A stretch of DNA of 64,000 nt from Hyphomicrobiales bacterium. Lineage in GTDB: Bacteria; Pseudomonadota; Alphaproteobacteria; Rhizobiales; Rhizobiaceae. The stretch covers positions 496,001-560,000 of the forward strand of contig UCMW01000007.1 of NCBI GenBank assembly GCA_900473745.1, given 5' to 3'. The position numbers and the translations under genes were made by a program. Below, in pieces: positions 46,864-56,495 of this stretch. The first letter of the stretch is position 1. Each line of letters opens with the position of its first letter. Under the pieces are notes generated by a model. The model was not told the origin of the DNA. It worked only from the letters and a program-made list of their open reading frames with translations, and ran no database searches.

Positions 46864-48540
46864 ATGAGCGCCGATCTCGTCATCCACAATGCTCACATCC
46901 TGACCATGGATGACGAGCATCCGCGCGCGGAGGCCATCGCGCTCGCAGGGAACCGCATCACGGCGCTCGGTGGCAATGCCGAGATCCTAGAGCTCGCGGG
47001 ACCACAGACCCGCGTCGTCGATGCCGGTGGCGCAACGGTGCTGCCGGGCTTCAACGAGGCGCATATGCACATCTTCGGCGGCTCGGTCTCGCTCGGCGAA
47101 CTCTCGCTCTTCGGCGTTAGTGGATTCGACGCCCTGTCAAAGGCCGTGCGCGACTATGCGGCGGCCAACCCGGACCTGCCGCTGCTTGTCGCCCAGACGG
47201 CGGATTACACCATCCTCTCGGAAACCGAGCGCGTCACCCGCCACCATCTTGATCGCATCATTCCCGACCGCCCCTTTATGATGGTCGCCCCCGACCGGCA
47301 CACGGCCTGGGCCAATACCATCGCGCTGGAGAAGGCCGGCATCCTCCATGGTCGCGACGTCGGTGTCGGCAACGAAATCGTCATGGGTGACGATGGGCTC
47401 GCCAATGGCGAACTGCGCGAAAGCAACGCCATGCGACCGGTCGCGTCGATGAGCGTGACGGGCGGTCGAGAAGGCCTCGGCGTCGGCACCGGTGGTGATC
47501 CGGAATACGTCACCCCGGAAGAGCGCACCGGGGACATCGCAGTGCTGAAGAAGGGCCTCGCCTATTGCGCCTCGCTCGGCATTACCTCGTTCCAGAACAT
47601 GGACGGCAATCTCTATCAGCTGGAAATGCTGGATGAGATCGAGAGGACAGAGAGCCTGTCGGTCCGTGTCCGCATGCCCTACCACATGAAGAACTTCATG
47701 CCCCTCTCAGATCTGGAGGAAAAGGCCGCCGCCTGGAAGGCCCGCTTCGACACCGACAAGCTCCGCTGCAACTTCGTCAAGCTCTTCATGGATGGTGTCA
47801 CCGAGGGGGAGACCGCTGTTTTCGTCGACGACTACGCCCACAAGCCCGGCTGGAAGGGCGAGCCGCTGTTTTCGGCCGACGCGTTCAATGCGGTCGCGAC
47901 TGAGGCAAACCGCCTCGGCCTGCCGGTTGCGGTTCATGCGATCGGTGACGGCGCAGTCCGCATGGTGCTCGACGGCTACGAAGCTTCGATCAGCGCCAAT
48001 GGCCAAAAAGACATGCGCAATCGCGTCGAGCATATCGAGGTGGTTCATCCAGACGACATCAAGCGCTTTGCCGAAACGGGCACGATCGCGTCGATGCAGC
48101 CCACGCATCCGCCGGGCTCAGCAGGCCTGCCGCTCGAGCCCTATCTCACCTATATCGGCCGCGAGCGCTGGCCTTACGCTTTCGCTTGGAAGACGCTTGT
48201 CGATGCCGGTGCGAAGATCGTCTTCGCCACTGACTGGCCGGTATCACCGCTACCGCCGCTGAGTTGCATCGGTGATGCCGTGACACGGCAGCCCTGGGCC
48301 GACGACATGCCGGATCACCGTCTCGGTCTGCACGAGACGCTGGCCGCCTACACGAGCACCAGCGCCTGGGTGGAATACATGGAAGACCGCAAGGGCATCT
48401 TGAAACCCGGCTACCTCGCCGATGTCGTTGTTCTCTCGGGCGATATCGAAGCGACAGATCCTGCCCAGATAGCCACCCTTTCACCTGTCCTCACCATCTG
48501 CGATGGCCGTGTCACCTTCGATGCCGGAGGAGATCGATGA
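46864..48540 (+). CDS. YtcJ-like amidohydrolase, second tandem copy
   Basis: A 558-residue paralog of the preceding protein: GFNEAHMHIFGGS, VHAIGDGAVRM, RVEHIEVVHPDDI and FATDWPVSPLPPL align directly, and long stretches such as RIRMPYHMKNFM-type segments are shared. The two copies come from a gene duplication. It starts 15 bases after the first copy and its stop overlaps the TetR gene start. Whether the copies differ in substrate or form a heteromer is unknown. Confidence 0.87.
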   Translation: MSADLVIHNAHILTMDDEHPRAEAIALAGNRITALGGNAEILELAGPQTRVVDAGGATVLPGFNEAHMHIFGGSVSLGELSLFGVSGFDALSKAVRDYAAANPDLPLLVAQTADYTILSETERVTRHHLDRIIPDRPFMMVAPDRHTAWANTIALEKAGILHGRDVGVGNEIVMGDDGLANGELRESNAMRPVASMSVTGGREGLGVGTGGDPEYVTPEERTGDIAVLKKGLAYCASLGITSFQNMDGNLYQLEMLDEIERTESLSVRVRMPYHMKNFMPLSDLEEKAAAWKARFDTDKLRCNFVKLFMDGVTEGETAVFVDDYAHKPGWKGEPLFSADAFNAVATEANRLGLPVAVHAIGDGAVRMVLDGYEASISANGQKDMRNRVEHIEVVHPDDIKRFAETGTIASMQPTHPPGSAGLPLEPYLTYIGRERWPYAFAWKTLVDAGAKIVFATDWPVSPLPPLSCIGDAVTRQPWADDMPDHRLGLHETLAAYTSTSAWVEYMEDRKGILKPGYLADVVVLSGDIEATDPAQIATLSPVLTICDGRVTFDAGGDR

Positions 48541-49217
48541 GGGAAGACGGAGAGGCCACGGAAGAAAAGTCCTCGACCGCCGGCACCCGCGGCCGCCCGC
48601 CGGGTGCCACCCGTAAGGGACTGGAAACGCGTGTCCGCATCATCAAGGGCGCCCGCGAGGCACTTGAGGAAGGCGGCATGGAAGCGCTGACAACAAGGCG
48701 CATTGCCGCTTCCGCCGGGGTGAAGCTTGCGACGCTTCACTACTACTTCGACAGCAAGGAGAGGCTTCTGCTCGCCGTGCTCGAAGACCTGATCGCCGAC
48801 ATGGACGAAGCCTACCGGCAGGACGTGCCCCTGCCCTCGGAACCGGAGGACCGGGTGGAAGCCCTCATCCGGGCGAGCTGGCGCTACATCCAGCGCACGC
48901 GTGACAAGCAGATCGCCCAGACGGAACTGACACTCTATGCGCTGCGCACCAAAGGATCCGAATGGCTCGCGGCGCGTCAGTACAATGCCTATATCGACTT
49001 CTACGGCCATCTCGTATTCGAAGACGACAACGACGAGGATCTGCGCCGTATCGGCCGGGCCGTGGCTCGTCAGATGCTGATCGGCATCGACGGGATCATC
49101 CTGCAAAGCTATGCGCTTCAGGATCTTTCTGCCTCCAACGACGACATAGAAGCCTTGATCATAGCGATGCGCGGCTATCTCCGCCGCCTGCTCGCCGAGC
49201 ACAAGAAGTCACGCTAG
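48537..49217 (+). CDS. TetR-family transcriptional regulator
   Basis: A 226-residue regulator with a disordered basic N-terminus (TAGTRGRPPGATRKG) and the helix-turn-helix RRIAASAGVKLATLHYYFDS near residue 57. It overlaps the preceding amidohydrolase gene by four bases, so it is likely the last gene of the 40013-49217 operon and controls it. Four bases overlap the convergent lactonase gene. Confidence 0.88.
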   Translation: MREDGEATEEKSSTAGTRGRPPGATRKGLETRVRIIKGAREALEEGGMEALTTRRIAASAGVKLATLHYYFDSKERLLLAVLEDLIADMDEAYRQDVPLPSEPEDRVEALIRASWRYIQRTRDKQIAQTELTLYALRTKGSEWLAARQYNAYIDFYGHLVFEDDNDEDLRRIGRAVARQMLIGIDGIILQSYALQDLSASNDDIEALIIAMRGYLRRLLAEHKKSR

Positions 49218-50053
49218 CCGAGCTGCCAGAGACGTCTGGCATTACCAGAAAAGAGCTTATCCTTCTCTTCCAAGGCACAGCCGTGCAGCAAAGCCTGCGT
49301 GGTCGCGACCCAGGTCGAAAGACCGCCTCCCAGAGTGCAGACGGGCCAGTCAGAACCCCAGATCGCCCGATCGAACCCGAAACTTTCAATGACATGGTCG
49401 AAATAGGGCTTGAGATCTTCGAGCGTCCAGCAGTCGCGATCGCCATAGGCGGGTATCCCTGAAATCTTGACGCGGACATTCTCCCGCCTGGATATCTCGG
49501 CAATGCCGTTTCTCCAGGCGTCATACCCATGACCCTTGATGTCGGGCACGCCGCAATGGTCAAGGATGAAGCTGACGTCTGGCGCGAGATCAACCAGCGC
49601 TATTGCCTTGTCGATTTGATGCGGCAGCATGCAGAGATCGAAGGTGAGGCCCGTGCCAGAGAGCCGCTTGATATTCTCCCGGAAGAGCGCGCCTTCGGAC
49701 ACATCGTCGGGCACGACATGCAGCACGCGCCGGAATCCTTTGACGAAAGGATTGGTCCGCTGCGCTTCAAGATAAGCCGCAAAGCCAGGATCTTCAGGCC
49801 GGCAGGAGGCGATGACCCCGCGTATCATGCTGTCGGGTGCGCGGGACATTTCCTGAACCATGTCGGTTTCACCAGGAATGTCCTCGGGCGCGACATCCAC
49901 CTCCATGTGCAGCACCGAGGAAATACCGAGGCGCCTGGCCTCCCGCGAATAGGTCTCCCAGGTGAAATCGGCATCAAGCGCCGGGACGTCCTTGAGCCAG
50001 GGATAGCTGAGCCGGTCGCGATAGATGAGATGCAAATGGGTGTCGATGATCAT
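49214..50053 (-). CDS. Amidohydrolase 2 family, L-fuconolactonase-like
   Basis: A 279-residue TIM-barrel hydrolase: MIIDTHLHLIYRDRLSYPWL (metal-binding HxH), FILDHCGVPDIKG and IWGSDWPVCTLGGG match the L-fucono/L-rhamnono-1,4-lactonase group. It would open the sugar lactone to the acid in the non-phosphorylative fucose pathway. The gene is 28 bases downstream of an IclR regulator gene and divergent from the SDR-FAH pair. Confidence 0.82.
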   Translation of the reverse strand: MIIDTHLHLIYRDRLSYPWLKDVPALDADFTWETYSREARRLGISSVLHMEVDVAPEDIPGETDMVQEMSRAPDSMIRGVIASCRPEDPGFAAYLEAQRTNPFVKGFRRVLHVVPDDVSEGALFRENIKRLSGTGLTFDLCMLPHQIDKAIALVDLAPDVSFILDHCGVPDIKGHGYDAWRNGIAEISRRENVRVKISGIPAYGDRDCWTLEDLKPYFDHVIESFGFDRAIWGSDWPVCTLGGGLSTWVATTQALLHGCALEEKDKLFSGNARRLWQLG

Positions 50054-50081
50054 GGCTGGCCCCTCCCAAGGCCGTTGAAAT

Positions 50082-50882
50082 TCAGTTCGTGTCGGTCACA
50101 TCCGCGCCGAGACTGGCACCCGCAAGCTCCGAGATCCGCCGCGCTGTCTCGGTCAGCGCCTCGATGGTGCGGGTGATATCGGGAGCCTCGGGCGCGTTGA
50201 TGATGGTGATGTAGGGTACGGTGAGCGCCCCCAGGGCCTCGCCATCGGCGCTGACGATCGGAGCCGAGAGGTTCACGACGCCAGCCGTCTGCGCGCTCGG
50301 CATCATCTCGTAGCCACGCTCCCGGATCTGCTCGAGCCGGGCGATGAACTCCGCAGTCATCCGCCCGTCCGGCCCGCCGCTCGCCACATGCTCGGCCACC
50401 ATCATCGTCCGCACCTCGGGGCTGCGGAAGGCGAGCAGCACATGGCCGGAGCCAGTGTCGAACAGCCCCATGCGCGAGCCGACCCGGATCGATATACCCC
50501 AGTAACCCGGTGCCTCGAGCTGCGCGATGACGACGGGATGGCCCCGGTCATAAACGACAATATGGTTTTCCTGCCGGGTGATTTCGGCGAGTTCCCGCAT
50601 CAACGGCATGGCCAGCGAGGCGAGACGCCGGGTCGGGGCATGCAGCTGTGCAAGGCCGAAGAGCTTCAGCGTCAGCACGTAACGATCGCCATCGAGCCGC
50701 GCGACATAGCCGCGCTTCACCAGCCGGTCGAGCATCCGGTAGAATTCATTCGGGCTGCGGTCGAGCTTCTTGGCGATCTCGGCCTGGCTGAGGCCCCCAT
50801 CGACGCCTGCCAGAAGCTCCAGAATGTCGAGCCCCTTGTCGAGCGCCGGTGCCCGGTAGCGGTCCTGATCAAGGTCATTCAC
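50082..50882 (-). CDS. IclR-family transcriptional regulator
   Basis: A 266-residue protein with a winged helix-turn-helix (LSQAEIAKKLDRSPNEFYRML near residue 32) and the IclR effector domain from about residue 85. It shares a transcript with the lactonase gene and is divergent from the dehydrogenase-hydrolase pair, so it probably controls both in response to a sugar acid intermediate. Confidence 0.9.
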   Translation of the reverse strand: MNDLDQDRYRAPALDKGLDILELLAGVDGGLSQAEIAKKLDRSPNEFYRMLDRLVKRGYVARLDGDRYVLTLKLFGLAQLHAPTRRLASLAMPLMRELAEITRQENHIVVYDRGHPVVIAQLEAPGYWGISIRVGSRMGLFDTGSGHVLLAFRSPEVRTMMVAEHVASGGPDGRMTAEFIARLEQIRERGYEMMPSAQTAGVVNLSAPIVSADGEALGALTVPYITIINAPEAPDITRTIEALTETARRISELAGASLGADVTDTN

Positions 50883-50914
50883 GTTTTTCTCTCCCTGAAG
50901 TCCGATGACTGACC

Positions 50915-50944
50915 TTGACGTTCATGAATAAATGTTTTGCATAT
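50915..50944 (+). promoter_or_regulatory. Candidate promoter of the SDR-FAH operon
   Basis: TTGACG at 50915-50920 and GCATAT at 50939-50944 are 18 bp apart, close to the alphaproteobacterial CTTGAC/CTATAT pattern. The interval is AT-rich and contains inverted TTCAT (50921-50925) and ATGAA (50943-50947), which could be an IclR site. Confidence 0.4.
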
Positions 50945-51017
50945 GAATGATGCTCGCATCGACAGTGGGAATATGCAAGGGTCGAGTGACGAGGGATCGG
51001 CTGGAGGAGCCAAGAAG

Positions 51018-51746
51018 ATGAACCTTGAGAAGAAGCATGTGCTGGTGACGGCCGCTGGCCAGGGCATCGGCCGCGCCAGTGCCATCGCCTTCGCGCGCGC
51101 TGGCGCCACCGTTGTCGCGACCGACATAAACACCGAAGCGCTGGCAAGCCTGGATGGCGAGACAGGCATCACCACGCGCCGGCTCGACGTCCTGAACGAT
51201 GATGCAGTCAAGGCCGTGGTCTCCGAGACGGGCCCCTTCGATGTGCTGTTCAATTGCGCCGGCGTCGTGCATGGCGGAACGGTCCTGGACATGGCCGACA
51301 AGGATCTGGACTTCGCCCTCGACCTCAATGTCCGCGCGATGATCCGAACCATCCGCGCAGTGCTACCGGCCATGCTGGAACGGGGCGACGGCTCGATCAT
51401 CAACATGGCCTCGGTCGCAAGCGCGATCAAAGGCGTGCCGAACCGCTTCGCCTATACGGTCACCAAGGCTGCCGTCATCGGCTTGACCAAGTCGGTCGCC
51501 GCCGACTACGTCACCCAAGGCATCCGCTGCAACGCCATCTGCCCCGGTACTGTTGAAAGCCCGTCCCTGCAGGATCGCATGCGCGCACAGGGCGACTATG
51601 ACGCCGCCCGCGCCGCCTTCATCGCCCGCCAGCCCATGGGGCGCCTGGGCACCCCGGAAGAAATCGCCGACCTTGCCGTCTATCTCGCCGGCGCCACCTA
51701 CACTTCGGGCCAGGCCTATGCCATCGACGGCGGCTGGACGATCTAA
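51018..51746 (+). CDS. SDR dehydrogenase, 2-keto-3-deoxy-L-fuconate dehydrogenase-like
   Basis: A 242-residue classical short-chain dehydrogenase with TAAGQGIGRASA cofactor motif, NCAG near residue 78, and catalytic Ser and YTVTK (Tyr and Lys) near residues 130-150. The opening LVTAAGQGIGRA and the neighbours suggest 2-keto-3-deoxy-L-fuconate 4-dehydrogenase; L-fucose dehydrogenase is the alternative. ATG 51018 follows GGAGGAG. Confidence 0.8.
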   Translation: MNLEKKHVLVTAAGQGIGRASAIAFARAGATVVATDINTEALASLDGETGITTRRLDVLNDDAVKAVVSETGPFDVLFNCAGVVHGGTVLDMADKDLDFALDLNVRAMIRTIRAVLPAMLERGDGSIINMASVASAIKGVPNRFAYTVTKAAVIGLTKSVAADYVTQGIRCNAICPGTVESPSLQDRMRAQGDYDAARAAFIARQPMGRLGTPEEIADLAVYLAGATYTSGQAYAIDGGWTI

Positions 51747-51767
51747 CATTCAGGAAGGAACAAGACC

Positions 51768-52610
51768 ATGAAACTCATGCGCGTCGGCCCGCTCGGCCAG
51801 GAAAAGCCTGCGATCCTCGACAAGGACGGCAAGGTGCGTGACCTTTCGGCCCATGTGAGCGATATCGGCGGCGCCGCCATCTCGCCGGAGGGCCTGGCCA
51901 AGATCGCCGCGATCGATCCGGCCTCGCTGCCGGAACTCGCCGCCGACCGCATCGGCGCCTGCGTCGCCGGCACCGGCAAGTTCATCTGCATCGGGCTGAA
52001 CTACTCCGACCACGCCGCCGAAACCGGCGCTGCCGTGCCGCCGGAGCCGGTCATCTTCATGAAGGCGACATCAGCCATCTGCGGCCCGAATGACGACGTC
52101 CTGATCCCGCGCACGTCGGAAAAGACCGACTGGGAAGTCGAACTCGGCGTAGTCATCGGCAAGACTGCCAAGTATGTCTCGGAAGTAGACGCCATGGATT
52201 ACGTCGCCGGCTACTGCGTCTCCCACGACGTCTCAGAACGAGCTTTTCAGACGGAGCGCGCGGGCCAGTGGACCAAGGGTAAGTCCTGCGACACCTTCGG
52301 CCCGATCGGCCCCTGGCTTGTCACCAAGGACGAAATATCAGATCCGCAGAACCTCAAGATGTGGCTCTCGGTGAACGGCAAGATGATGCAGGACGGCTCG
52401 TCCAAGACCATGGTCTACGGCGTCGCCCACCTCGTTTCCTATCTCAGCCAGTTCATGAGCCTGCATCCCGGCGACGTCATCTCCACGGGCACCCCTCCGG
52501 GCGTCGGCCTCGGCATGAAGCCGCCGCAGTTCCTCAAGGCCGGCGATGTGGTCGAGCTCGGCATCGAGGGGCTTGGCACGCAGAAGCAGACATTCAAGGC
52601 GGATGTCTGA
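51768..52610 (+). CDS. Fumarylacetoacetate hydrolase family, diketo-deoxy-fuconate hydrolase-like
   Basis: A 280-residue FAH-fold enzyme: FICIGLNYSDHAAETG, PVIFMKATSAICGPNDDV, DWEVELGVVIGKTAKYV (metal ligands Glu/Glu/Asp) and VISTGTPPGVGLGMKPP. Close to 2,4-diketo-3-deoxy-L-fuconate hydrolases and proteins annotated as ureidoglycolate lyase. It would cleave the diketo acid to pyruvate and L-lactate after the SDR step. 21 bases after the SDR gene; a terminator follows. Confidence 0.85.
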   Translation: MKLMRVGPLGQEKPAILDKDGKVRDLSAHVSDIGGAAISPEGLAKIAAIDPASLPELAADRIGACVAGTGKFICIGLNYSDHAAETGAAVPPEPVIFMKATSAICGPNDDVLIPRTSEKTDWEVELGVVIGKTAKYVSEVDAMDYVAGYCVSHDVSERAFQTERAGQWTKGKSCDTFGPIGPWLVTKDEISDPQNLKMWLSVNGKMMQDGSSKTMVYGVAHLVSYLSQFMSLHPGDVISTGTPPGVGLGMKPPQFLKAGDVVELGIEGLGTQKQTFKADV

Positions 52611-52628
52611 TCGGCTTCTAAAACGAAT

Positions 52629-52654
52629 AACCCCGCCTAGGTGGCGGGGTTTTA
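52629..52654 (+). terminator. Rho-independent terminator of the SDR-FAH operon
   Basis: AACCCCGCC (52629-52637) and GGCGGGGTT (52643-52651) form a perfect 9-bp stem with loop TAGGT followed by TTT, starting 19 bases after the stop. Confidence 0.92.
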
Positions 52655-52705
52655 CTTTGTAGAACGCAGATGCGCTGCAAGATGCACCATGGCGCGCATG
52701 GCGCC

Positions 52706-52987
52706 CTAAGCAGCATCCCTCACACGGATCTCGATCTCGAGGCGCGCTGCTGCAGCAATATTGACCAACGCATCGAGCGAAAACTTGGCGAGCTTGCCGC
52801 GAAGTAGGTCGTTGGTGCGCGGACGTGTCAATCCAAGTCGCTTGGCCGCCTCATCCTGAGAGAGGCCCCAGCCTAACACTGCCTTGCGAATCTCGTAGAG
52901 CAGAGCGGAACGCGCCTTGAGATTTGCGGCTTCCTGCTCGGTGTCCGTCAGGGCGTCCCAGACGCTTCCATAAATCTCTTCGCTCAT
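52706..52987 (-). CDS. XRE/HigA-like antitoxin
   Basis: A 93-residue helix-turn-helix protein: LSQDEAAKRLGLTRPRTNDLL (about residues 42-62), then LVNIAAAARLEIEIRV. It belongs to the HigA-like antitoxins that pair with Gp49/HigB toxins. It lies 26 bases downstream of the toxin gene, in the toxin-first order of HigBA modules, and would neutralise the toxin and repress the operon. Confidence 0.87.
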   Translation of the reverse strand: MSEEIYGSVWDALTDTEQEAANLKARSALLYEIRKAVLGWGLSQDEAAKRLGLTRPRTNDLLRGKLAKFSLDALVNIAAAARLEIEIRVRDAA

Positions 52988-53013
52988 GTTTCCTGCTTCC
53001 AGCGCTTCAGCCT

Positions 53014-53307
53014 CTAAATGGCGAGTTCAATCTCTTTTTTCGGTGTGGCCTGCGTCTTCTTCTGGAATGCATGCAGAACCAGAATCCGATCCTCTAGCGT
53101 CGCCAAATAGACGATGCGGAAGGCACCCGAAGCTTCGCGGATCCTGATTTCTCGAACACCCGGAGCGATCGTCGGCATTGGCTTCCAGTCATCCGGATCC
53201 AGACCGCGCTGCACCAGTTCCAACTGCCAGCCGGCATCAATCGGGGCTTCATCGGGAAACGCACGAACATCCGTCCTGCTACTTCCAAGCCACTGGCTCA
53301 GCTTCAT
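53014..53307 (-). CDS. Gp49/HigB-like RelE-superfamily toxin
   Basis: A 97-residue protein of the phage-derived Gp49/HigB toxin family: VREIRIREASGAFRIVYLAT and ILVLHAFQKKTQATPKKEIE are the diagnostic core and C-terminus. Relatives are ribosome-dependent mRNA endonucleases. The operator-like palindrome at 53316-53333 is directly upstream. Confidence 0.88.
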   Translation of the reverse strand: MKLSQWLGSSRTDVRAFPDEAPIDAGWQLELVQRGLDPDDWKPMPTIAPGVREIRIREASGAFRIVYLATLEDRILVLHAFQKKTQATPKKEIELAI

Positions 53308-53315
53308 CCTGGCAA

Positions 53316-53333
53316 TGTATCAAAACGAATACA
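53316..53333. promoter_or_regulatory. Palindromic operator of the toxin-antitoxin operon
   Basis: TGTAT (53316-53320) and ATACA (53329-53333) flank an 8-base centre, nine bases upstream of the toxin start codon. This is where a HigA-type repressor would bind to autoregulate. Confidence 0.6.
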
Positions 53334-53347
53334 GATCTGCCAACAGA

Positions 53348-53373
53348 AAAGCCGGGCGTTTCCACCCGGCTTT
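53348..53373 (-). terminator. Terminator of pntAB
   Basis: AAAGCCGGG and CCCGGCTTT are perfect 9-bp arms with an 8-base loop; on the minus strand the stem is followed by TCTG. It starts 23 bases after the pntB stop. Confidence 0.82.
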
Positions 53374-53395
53374 CACGTGTACAATCCATCCCGCC

Positions 53396-54898
53396 TTACT
53401 TGATCAACGGCAGGATGCTGTCGATCGATTTCTTCGCGTCACCATAGAACATCCGCGTATTCTCCTTGTAGAACAGCGGGTTCTCGATGCCGGAATAGCC
53501 GGTGCCCTGGCCGCGCTTGGAGACGAAGACCTGCTTGGCCTTCCAGACTTCCAAAACCGGCATGCCGGCGATGGGCGAGTTCGGGTCCTCCTGAGCGGCC
53601 GGATTGACGATGTCGTTGGAGCCGATGACGATCGCCACATCCGTATTGGGGAAGTCCTCGTTGATCTCGTCCATTTCGAGCACGATGTCGTACGGCACCT
53701 TCGCTTCCGCGAGCAGCACGTTCATATGGCCCGGCAGGCGACCGGCGACGGGATGGATGGCGAAACGAACGGTCTTGCCGGCGGCACGTAGCTTGCGGGT
53801 GAGTTCAGATACCGACTGCTGCGCCTGGGCGACCGCCATGCCGTAACCCGGGATGATGATGACCGAGTCAGCATCGTTCAGCGCATTGGCGACACCATCG
53901 CCATCGATCGCGATCTGCTCGCCGACAACTTCCATCTGCGGTCCGGTCGTGCCGCCGAAGCCACCGAGGATGACCGAGACGAAGCTGCGGTTCATGGCCT
54001 TGCACATGATGTAGGAAAGGATCGCACCGGACGAACCGACCAGTGCGCCGACGACGATCAGGAGATCATTCGACAGCGAGAAGCCGATGGCCGCAGCCGC
54101 CCAGCCGGAATAGCTGTTGAGCATCGAGACGACGACCGGCATGTCGGCACCGCCGATGCCCATGATCAGGTGATAGCCGATGAAGAGCGCCAGAAGCGTC
54201 ATCAGGATCAGCGTCCAGCTGCCGGCACCGTTGAAATAGAGCACCAGCAGGATCAGCGAGCCAAGGGCAGCACCGGCATTCAGCATATGGCCACCGGGCA
54301 GCTTCTTCGCCTTGCCATCGACCTTGCCGGCCAGCTTGCCATAGGCGACGACCGAACCGGTGAAGGTGACTGCGCCGATGAAGACACCGAGGAACACCTC
54401 AATCTTGAGGACGGCGATTTCGGCACCCGTCTTTTCGGCAATCTTCAGAGCGAAGCCGGTGAACTCCTTAAAGAGTTCGGTATGCCCGGTTTGTACAGCA
54501 CAGGCGACCGCATTAACGGCGGGATCGCAAAACGCGACGCCGGCTTCGGTCAGTGTACTCGCGATGCGCCACATCTCGATTTCGGCATTGAAGCCGATAA
54601 AGACGGCAGCCAGACCGACCAGCGAATGCATGGCGGCCACAAGCTGAGGCATCTCCGTCATCTGCACGCGCTGGGCAACAACCCAGCCGATGCCACCACC
54701 GATGGCGATCATGACGGCCGAGACCAGCCAGTTGCCGGCACCAGGGCCATAGAGCGTTGCGAGAACCGCCAGGCCCATGCCGACGATGCCATACCAGACG
54801 GCACGCTTGGCGCTTTCCTGTCCCGAAAGACCGCCGAGCGATAGGATGAAGAGAACGGCTGCGACGACATAGGCCGCTGTGGTGAATCCGTATTCCAT
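53396..54898 (-). CDS. pntB: NAD(P) transhydrogenase subunit beta
   Basis: A 500-residue protein with eight or nine membrane helices in the first 250 residues ([20 protein letters not shown] onwards) and a C-terminal NADP-binding domain with [34 protein letters not shown] and [17 protein letters not shown]. It couples proton movement to hydride transfer between NADH and NADP. Starts 19 bases downstream of pntA; the frame runs 24 codons further but the family begins at this ATG. Confidence 0.94.
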   Translation of the reverse strand: MEYGFTTAAYVVAAVLFILSLGGLSGQESAKRAVWYGIVGMGLAVLATLYGPGAGNWLVSAVMIAIGGGIGWVVAQRVQMTEMPQLVAAMHSLVGLAAVFIGFNAEIEMWRIASTLTEAGVAFCDPAVNAVACAVQTGHTELFKEFTGFALKIAEKTGAEIAVLKIEVFLGVFIGAVTFTGSVVAYGKLAGKVDGKAKKLPGGHMLNAGAALGSLILLVLYFNGAGSWTLILMTLLALFIGYHLIMGIGGADMPVVVSMLNSYSGWAAAAIGFSLSNDLLIVVGALVGSSGAILSYIMCKAMNRSFVSVILGGFGGTTGPQMEVVGEQIAIDGDGVANALNDADSVIIIPGYGMAVAQAQQSVSELTRKLRAAGKTVRFAIHPVAGRLPGHMNVLLAEAKVPYDIVLEMDEINEDFPNTDVAIVIGSNDIVNPAAQEDPNSPIAGMPVLEVWKAKQVFVSKRGQGTGYSGIENPLFYKENTRMFYGDAKKSIDSILPLIK

Positions 54899-54917
54899 AT
54901 GTGTCCCCTCCCCTAAC

Positions 54918-56495
54918 TCAAGACTTCTGGAACATGGCGAGCATGCGCCGGGTGACCATGAAGCCACCAAATATGTTGATGCCGGCCATCAGGACCGACA
55001 GCGCTGCAAGCAGCACGACCAGGAAGTTCCCGGACCCGATCTGCATCAGCGCACCCAGAATGATGATCGAGGATATGGCATTGGTGATCGCCATCAGCGG
55101 CGTATGCAGCGAATGGCTCACATTCCAGATGACCTGGAAGCCGACGAAGCAGGCGAGCACGAAGACGATGAAATGGCTCATGAAGCTGGCCGGCGCATAA
55201 AGACCGGCGAGCAGGATCAGCGCGCCGCCACCGGCAAGCATGCCCACCTGATTGCGGGTCTGCGTCTTGAAGGCGGCGATTTCCTGCGCCCGCTTCTCCT
55301 CGGCCGTCAGCTCCTTCACCTTCTCCTTGGGCTTTGCTGCCGCGATCGCCTGGATCTTTGGCGGCGGTGGCGGGAAGGTGATCTCGCCGTCCTTGGTGAC
55401 GGTGGCGCCTCGGATGACGTCGTCTTCCATGTTGTGCACCGGCACGCCGTCCTTGGCAGGCGTCAGGTCCGTCATCATGTGGCGAATATTGGTCGAATAG
55501 AGCGTCGAGGCCTGGGCCGCCATTCGGCTCGGGAAGTCGGTATAGCCGACGATGGTGACGCCATTCTCGGAAACGATCTTCTGATCGGGCACCGTCAGGT
55601 CGCAATTGCCACCGCGCTCGGCGGCAAGGTCGATGACAACGGAGCCGGGCTTCATCGCAGCCACCATGTCGGCGAGCCACAGCTTCGGCGCATCGCGACC
55701 GGGGATCAGCGCCGTTGTGATGACGATGTCGATCTCGGGCGCCAGTTCGCGGAATTTCGCCAGTTGCTTCTCGCGGAACTCCGGAGACGAAGGAGCGGCA
55801 TACCCCCCGGTCGCCGCGCCATCCTGGGCAGCTTCGAATTCGAGATAGACGAACTGCGCGCCCATGCTCTCGATCTGTTCGGCGACCTCAGGACGAACGT
55901 CGAAGGCATAGGTGATGGCACCGAGCGAGGTCGCGGTACCGATCGCGGCGAGACCGGCAACGCCGGCACCGATGACGAGCACCTTGGCCGGCGGCACCTT
56001 GCCGGCCGCCGTCACCTGACCGGTGAAGAAGCGGCCGAAATTGTTGCCGGCCTCGATCACGGCGCGATAGCCTGCGATGTTGGCCATCGACGACAGCGCG
56101 TCCATCTTCTGGGCGCGCGAGATGCGCGGCACCATATCCATGGCAACGACGGTCGCGCCCTTCGCTTTGGCCTGCTCGAGCAGAGCCGAATTCTGGGCCG
56201 GATAGAAGAAGGAGATCAGCGTCTTGCCAGGGCCGAGACGATCGACTTCAGATGTCTCCGGCGGCCGCACCTTGGCAATTATGTCGGCCGTCTCGAAGAG
56301 CGCGGCAGCCGTCTCGACAACTGTCACGCCCGCGGCGCGATAGGCGTCGTCAGAAAGCCCTGCGGCCTTGCCGGCGCCGCTTTCGATGACACACTCATAG
56401 CCGAGTTTCTGCAGTTGCGTGGCGCTATCAGGCGTCATCGCGACGCGGGCCTCGCCGGCGTAAATCTCCCTTGGCGATCCGATCTTCAATCCCAT
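54918..56495 (-). CDS. pntA: NAD(P) transhydrogenase subunit alpha
   Basis: A 525-residue subunit in which the NAD-binding part ([40 protein letters not shown] near residue 175) and the C-terminal membrane part (four hydrophobic segments from about residue 425) are in one chain. Many alphaproteobacteria such as Rhodospirillum split these into two genes. The linker near residue 380 is proline- and lysine-rich (FPPPPPKIQ). ATG 56495 follows GGAG eight bases upstream. Confidence 0.94.
   Translation of the reverse strand: MGLKIGSPREIYAGEARVAMTPDSATQLQKLGYECVIESGAGKAAGLSDDAYRAAGVTVVETAAALFETADIIAKVRPPETSEVDRLGPGKTLISFFYPAQNSALLEQAKAKGATVVAMDMVPRISRAQKMDALSSMANIAGYRAVIEAGNNFGRFFTGQVTAAGKVPPAKVLVIGAGVAGLAAIGTATSLGAITYAFDVRPEVAEQIESMGAQFVYLEFEAAQDGAATGGYAAPSSPEFREKQLAKFRELAPEIDIVITTALIPGRDAPKLWLADMVAAMKPGSVVIDLAAERGGNCDLTVPDQKIVSENGVTIVGYTDFPSRMAAQASTLYSTNIRHMMTDLTPAKDGVPVHNMEDDVIRGATVTKDGEITFPPPPPKIQAIAAAKPKEKVKELTAEEKRAQEIAAFKTQTRNQVGMLAGGGALILLAGLYAPASFMSHFIVFVLACFVGFQVIWNVSHSLHTPLMAITNAISSIIILGALMQIGSGNFLVVLLAALSVLMAGINIFGGFMVTRRMLAMFQKS

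Noticed and set aside
45469..46920. 483-codon minus-strand frame
   Set aside because: Antisense shadow of the YtcJ-like gene, with typical high-GC shadow composition and no domain.
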